This document shows positions 27,633 through 33,916 of a DNA stretch of 36,691 bases, piece after piece. The translations under genes and the position numbers were made by a program. The notes under the pieces were generated by a model that saw only the letters and a list, made by a program, of their open reading frames with translations, had not been told where the DNA came from and searched no databases. The first letter of the stretch is position 1. Each line of letters begins with the position of its first letter. Source of the DNA: Komagataeibacter xylinus NBRC 15237 (GTDB taxonomy: Bacteria > Pseudomonadota > Alphaproteobacteria > Acetobacterales > Acetobacteraceae); contig NZ_BCTP01000030.1 of NCBI RefSeq assembly GCF_001571345.1, positions 1 to 36,691 of the forward strand, written 5' to 3'.

Positions 27633-28571
27633 ATGACCGTTCTCGTTTACCTCGATCATGAAGGCGGCGTGATCCGCCAGGCTTCGCGCTCCGCCATTAC
27701 GGCCGCCACCAAACTTGGCGATGTCGATGTGCTGGTCACAGGCCCCGATGCCGCTGCCGCCGCCAAGTCGGCTGCCGCCATTCCCGGCGTGAAGAAGGTG
27801 TTTGCCGTAACCGACACCACCGGCAACAGCGAACTTGCCGAGCCGGTTGCTGCCCTGCTGGCCCAGCTTGCGGGCGGTTACACGCATATCCTCGCGGCCT
27901 CTTCCGCCACGGCCAAGAACGTGCTGCCGCGTGCGGCGGCCCTGCTGGATGTGCAGCCGATCCCCGATATTGTCGCCATCAACGATGCCGAGACCTTCGT
28001 GCGCCCGATCTATGCGGGCAGCGCGCTGGCGACCGTGAAGTCGGCTGATGCGAAGAAGGTGATCACGGTACGCGCCTCCGCCTTCGATCCCGCCCCGGCG
28101 GAAGGCGGCAGCGCCACCATCGAGGAGATTGCCCTGCCCGCAGGTCCGGGTGGCTCCACCTTCGTCGCCACCGAGTTGTCGAAGTCCGAGCGGCCGGAAC
28201 TGGAATCCGCCCGCGTGGTGGTTTCGGGCGGTAACGGCATGCTCAATGAAGAAAACTTCAAGCTGCTCGAGCCGCTGGCCGACCGGCTGGGTGCGGCCAT
28301 CGGCGCCTCACGCGCGGCGGTGGACAAGGGCTTTGTCTCGAACGAATACCAGGTGGGGCAGACCGGCAAGATCGTGGCGCCGGAACTGTATATCGCCATG
28401 GGCATTTCCGGGCAGATCCAGCATCTGGCCGGCATGAAGGACAGCAAGGTCATTGTTGCCATCAACAAGGACCCGGAAGCCCCGATCTTCCAGGTGGCGG
28501 ATTACGGGATCGTGGGCGACCTGTTCACCATCCTGCCGCAGCTTGAGGCGGAACTCGACAAGGCAGGCTGA
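27633..28571 (+). CDS. etfA: Electron transfer flavoprotein alpha subunit
   Basis: FAD-carrying subunit of ETF. The N-terminal domain is variable. The C-terminal FAD-binding domain shows [39 protein letters not shown], then [30 protein letters not shown] and [24 protein letters not shown], which form the PROSITE-type ETF-alpha signature. The length, 312 aa, is usual. The gap to etfB is only 2 bases, so the two subunits are co-translated. A strong intrinsic terminator follows the stop by 26 bases and closes the operon. Confidence 0.97.
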   Translation: MTVLVYLDHEGGVIRQASRSAITAATKLGDVDVLVTGPDAAAAAKSAAAIPGVKKVFAVTDTTGNSELAEPVAALLAQLAGGYTHILAASSATAKNVLPRAAALLDVQPIPDIVAINDAETFVRPIYAGSALATVKSADAKKVITVRASAFDPAPAEGGSATIEEIALPAGPGGSTFVATELSKSERPELESARVVVSGGNGMLNEENFKLLEPLADRLGAAIGASRAAVDKGFVSNEYQVGQTGKIVAPELYIAMGISGQIQHLAGMKDSKVIVAINKDPEAPIFQVADYGIVGDLFTILPQLEAELDKAG

Positions 28572-28597
28572 CCCCTGCGGGCCAGTCGCAAGACATA

Positions 28598-28634
28598 AAG
28601 GGGTGCCGGGCGGTCTGTCCGACACCCCTTTTTT
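28598..28634 (+). terminator. Intrinsic terminator of the etf operon
   Basis: A hairpin pairs AAAGGGGTGCCGG with CCGACACCCCTTT, with one C-A mismatch, and a run of six T follows. It begins 26 bases past the etfA stop on the plus strand. Confidence 0.85.
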
Positions 28635-28645
28635 GTCATGCGGGT

Positions 28646-28849
28646 CTATTCATTTTCCAGCACGGCATGGGCACGGGCCACGACCGTGTCGTATTCCTGC
28701 TGGCTCAGGTCGCCGCGGTGCAGCATCTCGCTCGCGCGGGCCAGCGCATCACGCGCATGGGTTACGTCGGGTATGGGGTAGCGTCGGCCCGGCAGGGCAA
28801 AGGCTGAATCAGGCAGGGCATCGCGTTCGGCCGCCGTCAGTCTGGACAT
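28646..28849 (-). CDS. Small conserved protein with DUF6582-like segment
   Basis: A 67-residue soluble protein. The core LPDSAFALPGRRYPIPDVTHARDALAR is a motif I associate with DUF6582-like sequences found in many bacteria and phage proteins. The second half is a helical SQQEYDTVVARAHAVL. A strong AAGGGAGGA ribosome-binding site lies 7 bases before the ATG at 28849, which strongly supports translation. It is convergent with etfA, with the etf terminator between them. Its function is unknown. Confidence 0.75.
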   Translation of the reverse strand: MSRLTAAERDALPDSAFALPGRRYPIPDVTHARDALARASEMLHRGDLSQQEYDTVVARAHAVLENE

Positions 28850-28961
28850 CGGTATTCCTCCCTTAATGCAGGGGTTCCTGCCACGGGCGGGAACCGGCTC
28901 CAAGCGTAATGGAACCACCCTGGCCGCCACCAGCGGTAAAAGCGCTGGTCTCCCGCGCAAT

Positions 28962-29043
28962 GATAAAAGTTTCCGGGTGCGGCCCTTTTGTGAAAAAGGC
29001 AGCGTTCTTCGAAGCTTTTTGAAAAAAGCTTCACCAAAAACTT
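28962..29043 (+). repeat. Two-hairpin intergenic repeat, copy B
   Basis: The element begins GATAAAAGTTTCC and ends CCAAAAACTT. The first hairpin is GCGGCCCTTTT.../AAAAAGGC and the second is GAAGCTTTTTGAAAAAAGCTTC-like at about 29010-29032. It aligns with copies A and C over its full length. Its right end lies 15 bases from the stop codon of the membrane protein gene at 29059, so it may double as that gene's terminator. Confidence 0.8.
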
Positions 29044-29058
29044 CTTTTGGCAGAAGGC

Positions 29059-29694
29059 TTACAGATCCTGTTCGACCTCATGGGCCACGTGGTGCCGCCC
29101 GTCAGGTGCAGGGCCACCGGGCAGGGGCTGCGCGGTCTCGATGGTGTGCATCTGCCCGCGCAGGGTCGGTATGGCCCCGATACTATAAAACCCCAAAAGC
29201 ACAATGCAGATCATGAGGCCACAATACACGCTCAGCAACAGCCGCTGCCTGACGGGTACAAGGTAGGCAACGGTCATGCACAGCATTGCCTGCACCTCGA
29301 GGCCAAAATGGGTGGCGTTGCCGTACCCCCACTTCCAGCAGGTCAACGCCATCTGCAGACTCATGGCAACAATAAAAAACACCCCGTTTTTCTGCCTTGC
29401 CTGCAGCCGGGACAGGCGACCGATCAGCCAGTACGGCAGGCTCATGCACAGGGCATTGTTCACAAGGCTGACCACCACCACGGCGGTGAGGGCGATCAGC
29501 AGCACGAGCGCCATGAACGCCTCAGCACTCAGGCTACCCGACAGGTGCTGCAGGGTGCGCTGCATATGCGAGGTGTGGAAGACTGCGACAAAAGGGTTTT
29601 CCGGTCCAAGCAGCACACTCACCCCACCCGACAGCACACCCATGCCACCAACGAACAGGTAGGGGTGTTTTTGCAGCACGGCGAGTCTGTTCAT
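29059..29694 (-). CDS. Orphan integral membrane protein
   Basis: Protein of 211 aa that I do not recognise. It has about five hydrophobic helices: YLFVGGMGVLSGGVSVLL, FMALVLLIALTAVVVVSLV, NGVFFIVAMSLQMAL, AMLCMTVAYLVPV and LLLSVYCGLMICIVLLGFY. Its C-terminal tail is hydrophilic and His-rich (DGRHHVAHEVEQ). The spacing of short loops suggests a small transporter or an accessory membrane protein. No partner gene is adjacent. A TetR-type operator overlaps its likely promoter, so it may be induced by a small ligand. A copy of the intergenic repeat follows its stop. Confidence 0.65.
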   Translation of the reverse strand: MNRLAVLQKHPYLFVGGMGVLSGGVSVLLGPENPFVAVFHTSHMQRTLQHLSGSLSAEAFMALVLLIALTAVVVVSLVNNALCMSLPYWLIGRLSRLQARQKNGVFFIVAMSLQMALTCWKWGYGNATHFGLEVQAMLCMTVAYLVPVRQRLLLSVYCGLMICIVLLGFYSIGAIPTLRGQMHTIETAQPLPGGPAPDGRHHVAHEVEQDL

Positions 29695-29749
29695 GGGGGC
29701 GTTACTCTGGTGGATAGGGTTATACAGCAGCCTGGGATTACGGTTTCCT

Positions 29750-29770
29750 TAAATAGACCAGACCGGTCTA
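29750..29770 (-). promoter_or_regulatory. TetR-type operator at the promoter of the orphan membrane gene
   Basis: TAGACCAGACCGGTCTA (29754-29770) holds the perfect palindrome AGACCGGTCT and a wider TAGACC...GGTCTA dyad, the style of sites bound by TetR/AcrR/NemR repressors. On the minus strand it lies next to TATTTA (29750-29755), a plausible -10. No TetR gene is in the window. Confidence 0.5.
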
Positions 29771-29860
29771 ATTTGGAACCCGACCGGACATCCGCTGCCG
29801 CAGCGCCGGCGTGGCAGCCAACCAGTGCAGCCCAAGCCGTGCACACGAAGGGCAGGGCAC

Positions 29861-29990
29861 AAAAAAAGACAGGGCCTCCCATAGGGCGACCCTGTCAGTA
29901 GAACGTTGATACCGGAAGGTAACACGTCCAGCCCGGCATCATGACCGGATTTTATTGGTTTTTATGGAAGCCAGCGGCTTCGTGTAACCC
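29861..29990 (-). ncRNA. Candidate structured small RNA with its own promoter and terminator
   Basis: On the minus strand TTGACG (30014-30019) and CATAAG (29991-29996) are spaced 17 bases and form a good promoter. About 120 bases downstream the hairpin GACAGGG/CCCTGTC (29868-29896) ends in seven T, a textbook terminator. Between them GGTTACACG (29981-29989) can pair with CGTGTTACC (29918-29926) with one mismatch. This encloses GAAGCC-GCT-GGCTTC (29967-29981) and a CCGG/CCGG hairpin (29933-29948). No reading frame is apparent. It could be a trans-acting sRNA or a terminated leader of the gene at 29059. I do not recognise a known family. Confidence 0.55.
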
Positions 29991-30052
29991 CTTATGCCAT
30001 CCGCCTATTTAAACGTCAACAATAAATATAAATAAAAATACGATTTTACTTT

Positions 30053-30095
30053 TTTTGCACTGCACAATCAACATGGTTATTTTGCACTGCACAAT
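30053..30095 (+). promoter_or_regulatory. Direct repeat TTTTGCACTGCACAAT, candidate operator before the MATE gene
   Basis: Two identical 16-base copies lie at 30053-30068 and 30080-30095, 27 bases apart. Each contains the TGCA-C-TGCA core, palindromic except for its centre. The second copy overlaps TTGCAC (30082-30087), a possible -35 with TTATAT (30105-30110) 17 bases later. This looks like a regulator binding array for the downstream exporter gene or for the divergent ncRNA. Confidence 0.45.
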
Positions 30096-30259
30096 AAAAT
30101 TTAATTATATACATAAATAGTACGACAATTTTCTACCAGGCGGCTCAAACAGGCCGGGCAGGGGTCTTGTGCCCGGTTTCAATGCCCCGCATCATGGATG
30201 CGTGACCATGGCAGCACCGTCCAGCGCCAGGCCCCCATTGCAGCTGACAGGACACCAAA

Positions 30260-31696
30260 ATGGGCGGACAACCCGCAACCCGACCCAACAAAGCCGCATT
30301 CTGCACAGGCAGCATCGTCCGCCATGTGGTGGTCATGGCCGGTACGGGTGCCATCGGCCTGATGGCGGTGTTCCTTGTTGACCTGCTGAACCTTTTCTAC
30401 ATTTCATGGCTCGGCGATCCTGCATTGACGGCGGCCATCGGCTTCTCCGGTGTGATCGGCTTCGTGCAGATCGCGGTCTCCATCGGGCTGTCGATTGGCA
30501 TCGGGGCCATTACCGGCAGGCTGATCGGCGCGGGCAAGATGGAGCAGGCGCAACGCGTCGCATCCTCCTTCGGCATTGTCATGCTCGGCTTCTGCCTGCT
30601 CATCGGGGTGTTCACCGCATGGCTCGCACCACTCCTGCTTTCCCTGCTCGGGGCACAGGGGGAGGCAGCACGACAGGCGGCCACGTTCCTGCGCATCGTC
30701 TCGCCCGGCCTGCCGCTGATCGCGGCCGGCATGGGGTGCTCGGGCCTGCTGCGCGCCATCGGGGCGGCGCGCATTTCCATGAACGTGACGCTGATCGGCG
30801 CCATGATCTCGGCCATGGCCGACCCGTTGCTGATCGTGGGCCTCGGGCTGGGGCTGAAGGGGGCGGCGATCAGCACCATTCTCTCACGCGGGGTCGTGGC
30901 GCTGATGGGCTTTCGCTGCGCGCGCCGTCACGGCCTGCTGGCCTGGCCCGTGCGCACCCATGTCGTGGCCGATACAAAGCTGGTGGGGCAGGTGGCTATG
31001 CCCGCCATCCTGACCAACCTGGCAACGCCGGTGGGCAGCGTGTTCGTAACGCACGCCATGGCGGGGTTCGGGCTGGCGGCGGTGGCGGGACAGGCGACCA
31101 TCGAGCGGATCGTGCCGGTGGCCTTTGCCTTTGTCTTTGCGCTGACGGGATCGGTGGGGCCGATCATGTCGCAAAATCTTGGCGCGGGTAAACTCGAGCG
31201 CGTGCGGGCGACACTCGTGGCCTCGCTGTGGCTGGTGGCAGGCTGCGTGGCGCTGACATGGGCCATTTTGTTCCTGAGCCAGAACCTGGTGGTGCGGGTA
31301 TTTTCAGCGCAGGGCACGGCGGCAATGCTGATCCACCTGTTCTGTAACTGGACCATTGCGGGCTATGTATTCATCGGCATGCTGTTCGTGGCCAATTCCG
31401 CGTTCAACAATCTGGGCCATCCGCTGTATTCCACGCTGTTCAACTGGGGGCGGGCGACACTGGGCACCATTCCGTTCGTGTGGATGGGCATGCGTTACGG
31501 ACCGGGCGGCGTGCAGGTGGGGCAGGTGCTGGGCAGCGTGCTGTTTGGCTCCTGCGCGGTGCTCACCGCTTTTTCCGTGGTGCGGCGCCTGCACCCGGGC
31601 GACCGGGCCACGCAGCAGGCCATGCCGGTCATTCCCCCGCCCCAGACCGGCGAAGCGGGCCTGATCGAACTCGACGAACTCGACCACTCCGCCTGA
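30260..31696 (+). CDS. MATE family efflux transporter
   Basis: Cation-coupled multidrug/organic-compound exporter of the MATE superfamily. It has twelve predicted helices in two related halves. The first begins MAGTGAIGLMAVFLVDLLNLFYISWLGDPALTAAIGFSGVIGFVQ, and the second begins VGQVAMPAILTNLATPVGSVFVTHAMAGFGLAAVAGQATIERIVP. The length, 478 aa, is typical. The ATG at 30260 follows a long AT-rich leader with a direct-repeat operator candidate. It stands alone, convergent with the RmlC-like gene with 25 bases between stops. The substrate is unknown. Confidence 0.92.
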   Translation: MGGQPATRPNKAAFCTGSIVRHVVVMAGTGAIGLMAVFLVDLLNLFYISWLGDPALTAAIGFSGVIGFVQIAVSIGLSIGIGAITGRLIGAGKMEQAQRVASSFGIVMLGFCLLIGVFTAWLAPLLLSLLGAQGEAARQAATFLRIVSPGLPLIAAGMGCSGLLRAIGAARISMNVTLIGAMISAMADPLLIVGLGLGLKGAAISTILSRGVVALMGFRCARRHGLLAWPVRTHVVADTKLVGQVAMPAILTNLATPVGSVFVTHAMAGFGLAAVAGQATIERIVPVAFAFVFALTGSVGPIMSQNLGAGKLERVRATLVASLWLVAGCVALTWAILFLSQNLVVRVFSAQGTAAMLIHLFCNWTIAGYVFIGMLFVANSAFNNLGHPLYSTLFNWGRATLGTIPFVWMGMRYGPGGVQVGQVLGSVLFGSCAVLTAFSVVRRLHPGDRATQQAMPVIPPPQTGEAGLIELDELDHSA

Positions 31697-31721
31697 TCAA
31701 CAGCGCAGGGCCGCCTGCGTG

Positions 31722-32351
31722 TCACGCGTAATGGAACCAGTCGATCACGGCGGAAAATGGCGGCGCCGCCGCATCGTGCTCCGAGACAATGGCCTGCCCA
31801 TCGGCTACAGGCCATTCAATGCCCAATGTTGCGTCGTTCCAGCGCAGGCTGCGCGCGCAGGTGGGGTCGGAGGGGGCCGTGCATTGGCAATACACCTCCG
31901 TATGGTCGGCCAATGCGCACAAACCGTGCAGGAAGCCTGGCGGTATCCAGAACTGGCTGCCGTTTTCGGCATTCAGGGTCATGTCCACCCATTGCCCGAA
32001 CGTAGGCGAGCCGGTGCGCACATCCACCGCCACGCCCCATATCGCCCCACGCGTGCAGCGCACAAGCCTGCCCTGGGCCTGGGGCGCCACCTGCGCGTGA
32101 AGGCCCTGCACCATGAATCTGTGCCGCAACAGGCTATGATGATCCTGCACGAAAGAGCTGCCCCCTCCAATCCGGGCCAGCAGGGTGGCAGGGCAGTTCG
32201 CGCTGGAAAAGCCGCCCCCTTCCTGCCGGTGGGGCGGGGTGAGCAAAAACAGGCCTTCCAGCGGCAGGGCCTCGACGTGGAGAGCATGCCCCGGCGTGCT
32301 GCCTGATGCGGAAAAACCCGGACGGTCGCGGGTCGGGGACTGCGTTCCCAT
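31722..32351 (-). CDS. RmlC-like dTDP-sugar 3,5-epimerase, divergent
   Basis: Cupin protein related to dTDP-4-dehydrorhamnose 3,5-epimerase. Family segments are clear: QGLHAQVAPQAQGRLVRCTRGAIWGVAVDVRTGSPTFGQWV, then NAENGSQFWIPPGFLHGLCAL and RSLRWNDATLGIEWP. The GLH histidine is kept. Usual substrate-contact residues are changed: the Arg before GLH is Gln, the Tyr after it is Ala, and the N-terminal D-x-RG motif is lost. It may act on another nucleotide sugar or be drifting. I use the ATG at 32351 (209 aa); the frame also opens with a TTG at 32378. No rmlA, rmlB or rmlD genes are beside it, so it is an orphan in this window. Confidence 0.82.
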   Translation of the reverse strand: MGTQSPTRDRPGFSASGSTPGHALHVEALPLEGLFLLTPPHRQEGGGFSSANCPATLLARIGGGSSFVQDHHSLLRHRFMVQGLHAQVAPQAQGRLVRCTRGAIWGVAVDVRTGSPTFGQWVDMTLNAENGSQFWIPPGFLHGLCALADHTEVYCQCTAPSDPTCARSLRWNDATLGIEWPVADGQAIVSEHDAAAPPFSAVIDWFHYA

Positions 32352-32691
32352 TTTCAGCACGCCTGTATGGTCAGGCAATTGGTTGAATGGTGCATCACGG
32401 CCCTGTTCGCTATCCGGTCTGATTATTTCATCACTTTGAAATGCAGTTTTAACGCCGCATCGGTTACGAACCGATTAAGAGCGTGTTTTGAAATAAATAT
32501 TTGATATTAAATAACAAAAGTTTCCTGATGCCGCCCTTCTTTCAAAAAAGGCGGCGTTATCCGAAGCTTTTTGAAAAAAGCTTCGCCAAAAAATTTTTCA
32601 GAATTTCAGAACGCATAAAGCCCTCATGCGGAACATGAAGGCACTGACGCGGTCATCAATGAATAATGGGTGGGGTACCAGATAAGGAATC
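32352..32691. other. Non-coding gap between the RmlC-like gene and tRNA-Ala
   Basis: About 340 bases with no supported gene. It contains an AT-rich stretch (about 32480-32515) that may hold the promoter of the RmlC-like gene, repeat copy C, and a small dyad CCAGAT/ATCTGG (32678-32694) overlapping the tRNA 3' end. Confidence 0.5.
32513..32595 (+). repeat. Two-hairpin intergenic repeat, copy C
   Basis: The element runs from AAAAGTTTCCTG to CCAAAAAATT. It carries a GCCGCC/GGCGGC hairpin (about 32530-32555) and a near-perfect second hairpin at 32563-32584 (GAAGCTTTTT/AAAAAGCTTC). It aligns over its length with copies A and B. It lies about 95 bases beyond the tRNA-Ala 3' end. Confidence 0.8.
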
Positions 32692-32767
32692 TGGTGGAGC
32701 CAAGGGGAGTCGAACCCCTGACCTCCTGAATGCCATTCAGGCGCTCTCCCAACTGAGCTATGGCCCC
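32692..32767 (-). tRNA. tRNA-Ala (anticodon GGC)
   Basis: A 76-base cloverleaf on the minus strand. It begins GGGGCCATAGCTCAGTTGGG and ends TGGCTCCACCA with CCA encoded. The acceptor stem carries the G3-U70 pair that specifies alanine. The anticodon arm is CCTGA-ATGGCAT-TCAGG with GGC at the anticodon, and the T arm is AGGGG-TTCGACT-CCCCT. It reads GCC and GCU alanine codons. Confidence 0.97.
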
Positions 32768-32864
32768 ACTGTTCCAACGGTGCGGGCCATTTTCATGGCC
32801 ACCGTGGTCCGGTGACGGGGGTATAACCGCAAGCACGGACCGATGCAACCCCCCTTTAACCGAT

Positions 32865-33509
32865 TCAGGGCAAGATAATGTCCTGCCCGCGCAGGGCGGC
32901 GAGCAGGGGCAGCAGCGGCAGGCCCATGATGGCCGACTGTTCCCCCTCGATACGCGAGAAAAGCTGGATTCCGCGCCCTTCAAGCCGGTAGCACCCGACA
33001 CAGGACAGAATCGCCTCGCCCTCGGCTGCCAGATACCATTCAAGAAAGGTTTCACTGAACGCGCGCATATGCAGCACGGGACAGGCGACATGGTGCCAGA
33101 CCTCGTGGCCATCACGCAGCAGGCACACCGCCGTGTGCAGCACATGCGCCCGGCCGCGCAGGCGCCGTAACTGCGCGCGGGCCGTGTTGCGGTCGGCGGG
33201 CTTGTCGAACCATTCCTCCCCGCATGACAGGATCTGGTCCGCGCCAATCACCACCGTGCGCGGTGCAACCTCGACCGCACGGGCCTTGGCGCGGGCCAGT
33301 TCAAGGGCTGCGGCACTGGCATCGTGCCCGGCGGCAAGCATGGCCGCGCGAATGGCGTGTTCATCCACATCCGCTGCCATGAACCGGGCAGAAAGCCCCG
33401 CCGATTCCACCAATGCGCGCCGCGCGCCCGAGCGGCTGGCAAGTACTATCGGTGGCGACTCCACCTGTAATGGGGCGGCCTTTAGTACTAAACTGGAGTC
33501 GTCTGGCAT
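32865..33509 (-). CDS. maf: Maf-like nucleotide pyrophosphatase
   Basis: House-cleaning nucleoside triphosphate pyrophosphatase of the Maf/YceF family, hydrolysing dTTP, UTP or modified nucleotides. The N-terminal IVLASRSGARRALVESAGL is the substrate-binding signature. PRTVVIGADQILSCGEEWFDKPAD carries the catalytic Asp region, and EGRGIQLFSRIEGEQSAIMGLPLLPL is the C-terminal signature. I use the ATG at 33509 (214 aa), preceded by GGAGAG; an ATG at 33539 has no such site. It is divergent from hemE across the candidate replication origin. Confidence 0.92.
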   Translation of the reverse strand: MPDDSSLVLKAAPLQVESPPIVLASRSGARRALVESAGLSARFMAADVDEHAIRAAMLAAGHDASAAALELARAKARAVEVAPRTVVIGADQILSCGEEWFDKPADRNTARAQLRRLRGRAHVLHTAVCLLRDGHEVWHHVACPVLHMRAFSETFLEWYLAAEGEAILSCVGCYRLEGRGIQLFSRIEGEQSAIMGLPLLPLLAALRGQDIILP

Positions 33510-33553
33510 CGCGCTCTCCGTACTGCGGAAGTGAAACATTTAAATCGGGGCTC

Positions 33554-33586
33554 TGGAGTACTGGGGTACATGGGGACAGTACTCCA
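33554..33586. repeat. Perfect 10-bp inverted repeat in the oriC candidate
   Basis: TGGAGTACTG (33554-33563) and CAGTACTCCA (33577-33586) are exact complements around 13 bases. Each arm contains a GTAC. A third GTAC sits in the spacer. Confidence 0.7.
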
Positions 33587-33681
33587 AACAATTCTGTGCC
33601 GTACCGAGTACCGTGGACAACGTGTACCCAGCCCATTTCGGTGAGTTGTACACAGGCTTATGGCGGTACATCCGGGATAAC

Positions 33682-33715
33682 TTTCCGACTCCGTGGGAAT
33701 CCTTGGAGTCGGAAA
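33682..33715. repeat. Perfect 11-bp inverted repeat with GANTC in each arm
   Basis: TTTCCGACTCC (33682-33692) and GGAGTCGGAAA (33705-33715) are exact complements around 12 bases. Each arm contains a GANTC site, so adenine methylation could mark both arms. Confidence 0.7.
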
Positions 33716-33916
33716 CGGTACACACTGTGGGGAAAACGGGGTACATTTTCGGAAACATGGGTACCCCGTGATCCACAGCACTAAAAGAACATCAACAAAT
33801 TTCTTTCTCTTTTCTTTTATTGTTTTGAAAGGGGCGCGCGCGCTGCGCCCTGCCCGCTATCCGTCGGCCCGAAAGTACGAGATAGTCCGGCCACAACGAA
33901 ACAGAACGACGGATCA

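Larger units (their letters stand above)
29695..30259. other. 565-base intergenic region without a protein gene
   Basis: No convincing coding sequence was found. From left to right it holds a TetR-type operator with promoter for the minus-strand membrane gene, a candidate ncRNA with terminator and promoter on the minus strand, and an AT-rich tract (about 30000-30130). The AT-rich tract carries a 16-base direct repeat near a plausible promoter for the MATE gene. These are listed separately. Confidence 0.6.
33510..33916. other. Candidate chromosomal replication origin (oriC) between maf and hemE
   Basis: A gene-free 407 bases next to hemE, the position of oriC in Caulobacter and Rickettsia. 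TGATCCACA (33769-33777) equals the Caulobacter high-affinity DnaA G-box, and TTGTACACA (33646-33654) is one base off the TTWTNCACA consensus. Right after the G-box an AT-rich tract (about 33778-33830) could be the unwinding element. CcrM-type GANTC sites occur at 33496, 33687 and 33706, and two more lie in the maf 5' end. Perfect dyads lie at 33554-33586 and 33682-33715. Eleven GTAC tetramers fall within 33558-33764. A large regulatory region for maf and hemE is the alternative. Confidence 0.65.

Noticed and set aside
29691-29882. Small minus-strand open frame in the intergenic region
   Set aside because: It overlaps the TetR-type operator and the ncRNA terminator, has no ribosome-binding site, and resembles nothing known.
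30053-30095. Two TGCA-rich repeats as the start of a CRISPR array
   Set aside because: Only two 16-base copies with an 11-base spacer and no cas genes; an operator pair is the better reading.
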